DNA of 64,000 nt. It comes from Protonemura montana. Lineage: Eukaryota > Arthropoda > Insecta > Plecoptera > Nemouridae. The notes under the pieces were generated by a model that was given only the letters and a program-made list of their open reading frames with translations, did no database searches and was not told the DNA's origin. Position 1 is the first letter of the stretch, and every line of letters starts with the position of its first letter. The DNA lies in contig OX387607.1 in the NCBI GenBank assembly GCA_947568835.1, positions 20,859,277 through 20,923,276 of the forward strand. Reading direction: 5' to 3'. Both the position numbers and the translations under genes were made by a program. Shown here piece after piece: positions 56,494 to 64,000 of this stretch.

Positions 56494-59400
56494 ATGCCAC
56501 CTAAGAAGCGTGTAAATCTGACGTCTCGGAAAGGCGGGAAAGGTGCAACAGCAAGAGCGGAGAGCGCGGCGGCGAAGAAAAGGGCTGCTGCTGACGAGAG
56601 AGCGAGGACGAGAGAGACGGCCGAGCACGCCGACCATCAGGCGACTGCTAGCCCGTCGACGTCGACGCTCAACGAGCAGCGTCCTTTCCTTTCCACTGTT
56701 CTCGAAGAAGCCCCGGTGAGTGTCTTAAAGCATGATTCATTATTAGAACAGGCCGCCCCCGCTTCTCTTCCAGCTTTTTATGATAAACCCTCTACAAGCC
56801 GCTATATGCATTCCTTTCCCGACAATCTGCCATCTGTGCTCCCATCCCTTGACCAGACCCAGATCCTAGAAAATTCAGTTGGCCAGCTACAAGAGGACAA
56901 GAAAGTGCAAGTAGCAGCAAACGAACGGAGTGCCCGACTAGCGGAAAAAGCTAGAAATGCTCGCCAGCGCAGAAAGGCTGAGGATGAGGCCCAGCGTCTT
57001 CTGCGTCTGGCCCAGGTTGCCGAGTTAAAGCGTCAACGACTAGACGAAGCTTCTGAGGAACGACGCCTACAGCTTCTTGCTGAAAAGGCCGAGTCTGAGC
57101 GCCTTCGCTTGGCAAAATGTACGGAAGAACAGCGCCTTAAGCGACTGGCCCTTAAGGCAGAGTCAAAGCGTCGCCGCTTGAGTGACGAAGCGGACGAACA
57201 GCGCCTTCAGCGATTGGCCCTTAAGGCAGAGGCAGAGCGTCGCCGCTTGAGTGAAGAAGCTGACGAACAGCGCCTTCAGCGACTGGCCCTTAAGGCAGAG
57301 TCCAAGCGTCGCTGCTTGAGTGACGAAGCTGACGAACAGCGCCTTCAGCGATTGGCCCTTAAGGCAGAGTCAGAGCGTCGCCGCTTGAGTGACGAAGCTG
57401 ACGAACAGCGCCTTCAGCGACTAGCCCTTATGGCAGAGTCCAAGCGTCGCCGCTTGAGTGACGAATCTGAGGAACAGCGCCTTCAGCGATTAAGCCAGAA
57501 GGCAGTTCAAACGCAGTCTGAAAGGCAGCATGAGACTCCAGAGGCGCGCGAGAGCCGTATAGTCGCCGCGCGGGAGCAATCTCAGCAGCGTCGAAATGCC
57601 GAGACCAGGGATAAGCTCGCGGCGTTAGAAGTGGAAGTCTCTCAGCGCGCTGAGGAGGAGGCGTCTCAACGCGCCCAAGAGGCTGAACTAGAGCAAAGCC
57701 AGCGAGTCGCGGTCGAGGCTATTGACGTGGCAGACGATCAGTTCGAACCTGATCTTGCTCCAGTGAACCTTCATCCTTTCCACTTTGAGGCTGCACGGCA
57801 AGACGTCGCTGACGTCGCCCTATTTCACTGCGGCAGCATGGACGAAGTATGCAGGGTGTGCGGCGCTCTGTACTTCGCAGGAGAGCGTCCTTCTGACAAA
57901 ATTTACAAACTCTGTTGTCACTCGGGCAACGTAATTCTCGAGCCTCTCCTCGCGTATCCCGATTTAATGCATGCGTTGCTGACCGGAGATCATTGCGAGT
58001 CTAAGAACTTCCGCAAAAATATCCGGTCGTACAACAGTTCGCTCTCCTTCGCTTCAGTCGGAGTTAAGACGGACATCCCCCAAGGCCGTGGCACATACTG
58101 TTTTCGTGTCCATGGCAACATCCAGCACAGGATCGGCCATATGGGGCAGGCGGTGCAGAAGCCCCTCTATTCGCACCTGTACTTTCTTGACGCGGAACAA
58201 GCGAAGACGCATCGAATGGACAGGCGCCAGAATGCTAATCTGCTACCCAACCTGCTTCATGAGCTGGACGCGCTGGTTCGCGAAATAAATCCTTTTGCCC
58301 AAGGGCTTAAAACGTTAGGTCAGGTGGAGGCCGACGACAGGATCCGTGCAGCTGCCGAGGGGCGACCCGAGGTCATGGCCGAACTGCGTTTCGTGGATGA
58401 CCGACGGCGGCTGTACGAAAATCCTACGGCCCACGAGGTGGCCGTTGTTTATCAGAGCGTTGACGGTGGCATGCCTCCTCTAGGACGTGATATTCGTATC
58501 CATACTCGTGGCGGATTTATTGAGCAGCTGTCTGTCCTGTCGCCCAACACGGATCCGCTCAGCTACGTGCTGTTGTTCCCGCGTGGAGAACCCGGCTGGC
58601 AACGAGGTATGCCGCACACCAGGCAATCTAAGCACAGCGTCGTCACTCTAATGGAGTTTTATAGCCATCGGCTCCACGAGCGTGTCGGCGCCTTCCATCC
58701 AGTGCTGCACGCCGGCAAGCTGACGCAGCAGTTTATGGTAGACGCCTATATCAAGGTTGAGGGCAATCGCCTTGAGTTCGTCATCAGGAACCAGAAAACG
58801 CTGCGCGCCGAACTCTACAGTGGGCTCATGGACCACTTGGCGAACCGTGCTGAGCGGCAGGGCTGCAATGTCGGGAAGATGGTGATTCTGCCTTCCAGTT
58901 TCATCGGAAGCCCCAGGCATTGCCAGCAGCTATATCAAGACGCTATGAGTATCGTCACCAAGTTTGGAAAACCCGATCTTTTCCTTACTATGACGTGTAA
59001 TCCGAAGTGGCCTGAGATTCAGACGAGCCTAGCGGCGTACGAAAGGGCAGAAGACCGACCCGATCTCACCGCGCGAGTATTCCAACTTAAACTCAAGGAG
59101 CTCATGTCTGATCTCACCAAGAGGCACGTGCTGGGCGTTCCCATGGCTCACTTCCACGTGATCGAGTTCCAAAAACGTGGACTCCCTCACGCCCACATCC
59201 TGGTAATCCTTCGCGACGAGGACAAGATCCGCACTCCCGAGGAGGTAGACGCACTTATCTGTGCCGAGTTGCCCGATCCGGTGACCGAGGAGAGACTGCA
59301 CAAGGTCATCGTGTCGTCGATGATCCACGGCCCGTGCGGCGCTCGGAACATGTCCTCTGTGTGCATGGAGGACGGAAAGTGTAAGAAGAAGTTCCCCAAG

Positions 59401-62106
59401 TCGTTCACAGATGTGACTGTGGTCAACGAGGGGGGTTTCACCGTCTATCGCCGTCGAGAGAGCGGGCAGACGCATACCATCTCAGGAAGAGTGGTCGACA
59501 ACCGAGACGTAGTGCCTTACAACAAGTACTTAAGCTCCAAGTTTGACTGCCACCTGAACATCGAGCACTGTGGATCCGCGAAGACGGTCAAGTACCTGTG
59601 CAAGTACGTGTACAAAGGTCACGACTGTGCCAGGGTCCAGCTCCGCGTCTCTGTCCCCGCGGAGGGCGATCATGAGCCACGTCCAGCGCACGGTGCCCAG
59701 CAAGAGTTGGTGTGGGACGAGGTCTCACAGTTCATCGACTCTCGCTACGTGAGTCCCCAAGAGGCTGCGTGGAGAATTTTCGGATTTGAAATGCACGAAA
59801 AGTCGCACACTATCATCCGTTTGGCGATCCACCTCGAGGGTGACCACATGGTCACGTTCCGTCCTGGAGACGAGGAAGCCGCAGCAGAACGCGGCAGGGC
59901 TGCGCTGACTACGCTGACGGCATGGTTTGCGCTGAATAGTAGCAACCCGGCGGCACGGCAGTACAAGTACATCGACATCCCGTACCACTTCCGTTTCGAG
60001 GGCAAAGCGTGGAAGCCACGTAAGCGAGGTGCCGGCTCCATCATCAGCCGAATGTACTCCGTGACGCCCCGGCAGATCGAGCGATACCATCTTCGTCTCC
60101 TTTTGCTACACGTCGCCGGCGCCACCTCATTCGAGGACGTGCGCACGTTCCAGGGTAGGGTTTACGCTACCTCCAAGGAAGCTGCCATCGCACGCAACCT
60201 GCTAATGGACGACGACGAGTGGCAGAAATGTCTGCAGGAGGCGGTTGCTATAAAGATGCCAAACGAACTTCGTCAGCTGTTTGCTATCATTTGCGCGTTC
60301 TGTCAGCCTCTTGACCCGCTGTCTCTATGGGAGCGTTTCAAGGGCGATTTCTGCGAAGATTTCGCCCGAGAACACGACCCCATCGAGGCAGAACAGTTGG
60401 CCCTGAATTCCATCCAGTCCGTCCTTGCCCTACACCGCCTGACCAACGCCGAAATCGGTTTGCCGGCGCCTCGAGTGCCAGTCATCGTTGCTGTCGACGA
60501 GCAGTTCGACCAGACCGCCGAAAGGGAAGAGGCCGAGGAGAACTTGGTGAAGCTCAACGGCAGGCAGCGCGTGGCATTCGACGCGGTGATGGCAGCAATC
60601 GACGACCCGAACGCCGAGCAGAGGTGCTTCTACCTGGACGGCCCGGGCGGCAGCGGGAAGACCTTCCTATACAACACCCTCATCAGCACGCTGCGAGCCC
60701 GAGGCGAGCGAGCCGTGGCCGTCGCGTGGACGGGCATTGCGGCGACGTTACTGAAGGGAGGGAGGACCTGCCACTCGCGATTTCGATTGCCTGTTCCGAT
60801 TGTGGAAAACAGCACGTCTGGCGTGAAGCCCAACTCCGCCGAGGGCGCTTCGCTGAGGGCGGCCAAGGTCATCATCTTGGATGAAGGACCCATGGCGCCT
60901 CTGCTGGCCCTGAACGTGATCGAGCGGACGCTAAGAGACGTGACCAACGATGAGCGTCCGTTCGGCGGAAAGGTGATCGTTATCGGCGGGGATTTTAGGC
61001 AGTGCCTCCCAGTCGTTCGAAATGGCAACCGAACGACCATTGTCGAGCAATGCATTAAGCGTGGCGCGCTTTGGTCGTTGTTCCGCACCCTCGAGCTGCG
61101 CGCGAACATGCGCGCCAACCCAGGCGAAGTAGAGTTCGTCGAGTGGCTCTTGCGTGTCGGAAACGGCGAGATTTTGAATGACTGCCACCTCCCGGATGAC
61201 ACCATCGCATTACCTGTCCAATGCGTCGTGGACTGCGTCATTGACGCCGTCTTCGGCACGAGCATTAGTGCTGCCGAGATGGCCGTGATGCAAGACCATG
61301 CCATCCTCTGCCCGAAGAACGTGGAGTCTTTGAACATCAATGACAACGTTCTTGAGCGCCTCGAAGGTGACGTGTTCGAATACTGCAGCGCCGACACTGT
61401 CGATGTCAGTGAAGGCGAAGATGGCGACGTTTTGGCTACCGATTATCCCGTAGAATATCTAAATTCATTAACGCCATCCGGGATGCCACCGCACAAGCTT
61501 CGTCTGAAAGTTCATGCAATCGTGATGCTCATGAGGAACGTCAACGTGAGAGCCGGCCTTTGCAATGGGACTCGACTCAGCGTTGTTGCACTCCACGAGC
61601 ACGTGATCGACTGCAGGATCATCGGAGGGCGCTGTGCGGGACGACGCACTTTCCTATGTAGAGTCAACCTAACTCCCTCGGACATTGGCATGCCCTTTAC
61701 GATGACAAGGCGCCAGTTTCCGATCCGTCTGGCATTCGCCATGACCATCAATAAAGCCCAGGGTCAATCTTTAAAGAGGGTGGGAATTCATTTAGAAAAA
61801 CCAGTATTCGGACACGGTCAGCTATACGTGGCGCTTTCTCGGGCTCGCTCTTTGGACTCGATCTTCGTGGCAGTCGCCGGTAACGAGGCGCAGGGCAAGT
61901 TGATCGTCTCGAGCAACACCACCTTCACCAAGAACATCGTGTACCAGGAGGTGCTCGAGATTCATGCGCCGAACCACCAGGCAGCGGATCCTTCCTCGCG
62001 TAGTGGCTATCAAGAGGCTGACCAGCAGGCCCTTGAGCAGTCGCTTAGTCAACTCGCTGTATCGGATGCGGATGAAGAAGTTCCAATGGACACCTCCTCC
62101 TCCTAA
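56494..62106 (+). CDS. Helitron RepHel, family A, intact, 1870 aa
   Basis: Rolling-circle replicase nearly identical to the U1 copy but 46 residues longer, exactly two extra 23-residue coiled-coil repeats (57120-57500). The HUH motif is H899-A-H901, the tyrosines are Y1034 and Y1038, Walker A is at 1383-1390, Walker B is D1463-E1464 and YVALSRAR is at 1778-1785. The start follows the splice acceptor as in the other copies. No stop or frameshift is present. It ends PMDTSSS without the protease domain of U7. With U1, it is one of two potentially active family A genes. Its own 3' end is outside the window. Confidence 0.96.
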   Translation: MPPKKRVNLTSRKGGKGATARAESAAAKKRAAADERARTRETAEHADHQATASPSTSTLNEQRPFLSTVLEEAPVSVLKHDSLLEQAAPASLPAFYDKPSTSRYMHSFPDNLPSVLPSLDQTQILENSVGQLQEDKKVQVAANERSARLAEKARNARQRRKAEDEAQRLLRLAQVAELKRQRLDEASEERRLQLLAEKAESERLRLAKCTEEQRLKRLALKAESKRRRLSDEADEQRLQRLALKAEAERRRLSEEADEQRLQRLALKAESKRRCLSDEADEQRLQRLALKAESERRRLSDEADEQRLQRLALMAESKRRRLSDESEEQRLQRLSQKAVQTQSERQHETPEARESRIVAAREQSQQRRNAETRDKLAALEVEVSQRAEEEASQRAQEAELEQSQRVAVEAIDVADDQFEPDLAPVNLHPFHFEAARQDVADVALFHCGSMDEVCRVCGALYFAGERPSDKIYKLCCHSGNVILEPLLAYPDLMHALLTGDHCESKNFRKNIRSYNSSLSFASVGVKTDIPQGRGTYCFRVHGNIQHRIGHMGQAVQKPLYSHLYFLDAEQAKTHRMDRRQNANLLPNLLHELDALVREINPFAQGLKTLGQVEADDRIRAAAEGRPEVMAELRFVDDRRRLYENPTAHEVAVVYQSVDGGMPPLGRDIRIHTRGGFIEQLSVLSPNTDPLSYVLLFPRGEPGWQRGMPHTRQSKHSVVTLMEFYSHRLHERVGAFHPVLHAGKLTQQFMVDAYIKVEGNRLEFVIRNQKTLRAELYSGLMDHLANRAERQGCNVGKMVILPSSFIGSPRHCQQLYQDAMSIVTKFGKPDLFLTMTCNPKWPEIQTSLAAYERAEDRPDLTARVFQLKLKELMSDLTKRHVLGVPMAHFHVIEFQKRGLPHAHILVILRDEDKIRTPEEVDALICAELPDPVTEERLHKVIVSSMIHGPCGARNMSSVCMEDGKCKKKFPKSFTDVTVVNEGGFTVYRRRESGQTHTISGRVVDNRDVVPYNKYLSSKFDCHLNIEHCGSAKTVKYLCKYVYKGHDCARVQLRVSVPAEGDHEPRPAHGAQQELVWDEVSQFIDSRYVSPQEAAWRIFGFEMHEKSHTIIRLAIHLEGDHMVTFRPGDEEAAAERGRAALTTLTAWFALNSSNPAARQYKYIDIPYHFRFEGKAWKPRKRGAGSIISRMYSVTPRQIERYHLRLLLLHVAGATSFEDVRTFQGRVYATSKEAAIARNLLMDDDEWQKCLQEAVAIKMPNELRQLFAIICAFCQPLDPLSLWERFKGDFCEDFAREHDPIEAEQLALNSIQSVLALHRLTNAEIGLPAPRVPVIVAVDEQFDQTAEREEAEENLVKLNGRQRVAFDAVMAAIDDPNAEQRCFYLDGPGGSGKTFLYNTLISTLRARGERAVAVAWTGIAATLLKGGRTCHSRFRLPVPIVENSTSGVKPNSAEGASLRAAKVIILDEGPMAPLLALNVIERTLRDVTNDERPFGGKVIVIGGDFRQCLPVVRNGNRTTIVEQCIKRGALWSLFRTLELRANMRANPGEVEFVEWLLRVGNGEILNDCHLPDDTIALPVQCVVDCVIDAVFGTSISAAEMAVMQDHAILCPKNVESLNINDNVLERLEGDVFEYCSADTVDVSEGEDGDVLATDYPVEYLNSLTPSGMPPHKLRLKVHAIVMLMRNVNVRAGLCNGTRLSVVALHEHVIDCRIIGGRCAGRRTFLCRVNLTPSDIGMPFTMTRRQFPIRLAFAMTINKAQGQSLKRVGIHLEKPVFGHGQLYVALSRARSLDSIFVAVAGNEAQGKLIVSSNTTFTKNIVYQEVLEIHAPNHQAADPSSRSGYQEADQQALEQSLSQLAVSDADEEVPMDTSSS

Positions 62107-62404
62107 ATCCTATCATTGTTCTATCCCTTACATTTGCAATAGCGGTAACATTTCCTAGATAAATTTAAATTCAGTAAGGCTAGGTAGGGCAGACCAGGAA
62201 CCGTGACTAGCACGGCAGGTAGCAACCCAATTCCCATATATTTCACCATGCTGACACGCTTTTCTGCTGCAGGTATAAAGCACCGGACGCCGCATAGCCC
62301 TTTAACTTCACGACCATTGCGCTCGCATGTGGACACTCTAACGGAACTGCTCCTCCCAGAGCTAGACAATTATGCATGTAAATTAATTGATAGATTATAT
62401 TGTA

Positions 62405-62890
62405 CATACATTTAGTAAAGTAGTTACTTCTAACTAATAGTATTAGAAATGCAGCCTGCTGTTTTCCATCTGCATGTCATGCATGTTCCAAAAAAAATAA
62501 AAATAAAAATAAAAAACATATCGTAGATTTATTAAAGTAGTTACTAAGTAGTAAGTAGTAGTAGTTGGTAAGCAAGTAGTTTATAGTTATGCAACCTGCT
62601 GTTTTCCATCTGCATGTCATGCATGTTCAAAAAAACAAAAAAACAAAAAAAAAATCATAGATTTAGTAAAGTAGTTACTAAGTAGTAAGTAGTAGTAGTT
62701 GGTAAGTAAGTAGTTAATAGTTATGCAACCTGCTTTTTTCCATCTGCATGTCATGCATGTTCAAAAAAACCAAAAAACCAAAAAAAAATATCATAGATTT
62801 AGTAAAGTAGCTACTAAGTAGTAAGTAGTAGTAGTTGGTAAGTAAGCAGTTAATAGTTATGCAACCTGCTGTTTTCTATCTGCATGTTTG
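62405..62890 (+). repeat. About 133-bp 3' tandem repeat, four copies (U9)
   Basis: Homologous to the arrays in U1 and U8. The first A-rich tract (AAAAATAAAAATAAAAA) resembles U8, and the later ones resemble U1, a mosaic pattern. Confidence 0.9.
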
Positions 62891-62929
62891 CAATTTTTTT
62901 AAGGTCACAATCTTACTTTCGTGTCGGTC

Positions 62930-63330
62930 TTTTTACTGCATGTTTCTCTTTTCTTGATTCCATCTTGGAATGTCAAACCAACTAACCACCAAGCATGATA
63001 GCATTGCACCAGTCTAAAAACTGATCAATGCATCCTACCTATCCGACACAGTTGATCCTTGCATGAATCCTTGCATCTCTCTTCTTGATTCCATCTTGGA
63101 ATGCCAAACCAACTAACAACCAAGCATGATAGCATTGCACCAGTCTAAAAACTGAACAATGCATCCTACCTATCCGACACAGTTGATCCTTGCATGAATC
63201 CTTGCATCTCTCTTCTTGATTCCATCTTGGAATGCCAAACCAACTAACAACCAAGCATGACAGCATTACATCAGTCTAAAAACTGAACAATGCATCCTAC
63301 CTATCCGACACAGTTGATCCTTGCATGAAT
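62930..63330 (+). repeat. 131-bp repeat, three copies (U9)
   Basis: Copies at 62954, 63085 and 63216 in exact 131-bp register. They are followed by single-copy sequence shared with U1 (ATGTCCGCACATCAGAG). Confidence 0.9.
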
Positions 63331-64000
63331 CCTTGCATGTCCGCACATCAGAGATTCCTGTTGCTTGCAACGGGCTGCACAATCTTTGATAGTGTAAGGC
63401 AGAGGCGATGTAGTGTGCGACGATCGCCATGCTGCCGGGGCGGGATGGGGGCCCCGGCATAACAAATATTTTTAAAATTCTCTCACTTAACAGCTTGAAT
63501 ACATTTAGAAACTTTTCATTTCTCCAAGAATGGTGCCTCGCTCTTGCCGTCTATTTTTATTTTGTTTTAGACAGCCCCTCCCCCTGCCAATCGTGGAGAA
63601 GGAACTTCTTCATGGCACCATTGCGGAGATTACTTTCAATTACGAATGAACAGTGGCGATACTGCGACATGGCTGGTCTGCATTGACTGTTGCTTTCAAA
63701 TGGTCAAAGTTTTCAACGCAAATCGTCGTAAACATGTGAATATTTCTTATATTTGTAAAAATGATCATAATATTGGCAAATAAAAATTACAATAATGAAT
63801 AGGTACATTTTTGTGTGTTTAATCTTCAAAAAAAAAAACCTTCGTCGCTGAAACCAAACCAAAAATATTTGTAATGATTCCTTTCTGTCCAAAAAGCACA
63901 CCAAATGGTTGTGTCCTTATAAGCAATGCTGCTGGTTAGCCATCATCGTTGAAGGTACTGGCGGAAATCAGGTATAGTATGGTATATCAAGTCGTAAGGG

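Larger units (their letters stand above)
54831..64000 (+). mobile_element. U9: family A Helitron, truncated by the window edge
   Basis: Collinear with U8 up to the last base, which corresponds to about 54507 of U8. The 3' hairpin and CTAG are therefore expected about 320 bp beyond the window. The extra length relative to U8 is explained by two more 69-bp coding repeats and one more 131-bp 3' repeat. RepHel is intact. Whether another unit follows cannot be seen. Confidence 0.88.

Noticed and set aside
2928..64000. DDE-type or reverse-transcriptase elements
   Set aside because: No DDE transposase, reverse transcriptase, LTR or long terminal inverted repeat was seen. All units fit the Helitron plan.

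Overview
The window is eukaryotic and almost certainly from a metazoan genome; I cannot name the species. The evidence is GT-AG introns, AT-rich non-coding DNA, large satellite arrays, CRE-like promoter motifs and several long Helitron replicase genes. No bacterial gene, rRNA, tRNA or CRISPR array was seen.

Positions 1-2927 look like unrelated flanking DNA. Two minus-strand exon-like segments with compatible splice phase lie at 1-188 and 839-944. From 2928 to the right edge, the window is one head-to-tail array of nine Helitron-type rolling-circle transposon units. Every unit starts with TTAACCTTATATAAAAGC. The eight units whose ends are visible finish with a short TGCC-GTTA-GGCA type hairpin, ten bases, then CTAG (CTA in one). 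The next unit follows with no spacer.

Unit map: U1 2928-16298 (family A, coding, with an internal satellite block); U2 16299-20029, U3 20030-23259, U4 23260-26557, U5 26558-29131 and U6 29132-32199 (non-coding, each carrying a 10-bp TATGGTATTC satellite); U7 32200-45615 (family B, coding); U8 45616-54830 (family A, one nonsense codon); U9 54831 to beyond 64000 (family A, intact).

The four coding units encode a Rep-helicase (RepHel) of 1824-1922 residues. Its order is a basic N-terminus, a 23-residue repeat coiled coil, a Cys/His cluster, an HUH/Y2 Rep nuclease and a Pif1-type helicase. Each ATG directly follows a splice acceptor, so a 5'-UTR intron is predicted. Family A has a full CRE (TGACGTCA) upstream of the donor and a second inside the intron. 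The family B protein carries about 210 extra C-terminal residues resembling a papain-like cysteine protease/deubiquitinase of the herpes tegument (peptidase C76) type. U7 also holds a GC-rich two-exon gene candidate on the opposite strand (34190-35194).

The RepHel proteins supply nicking, strand transfer and unwinding. The non-coding units keep only the shared termini plus satellite and are probably mobilised in trans. Their 3' subterminal sequence resembles family B more than family A.
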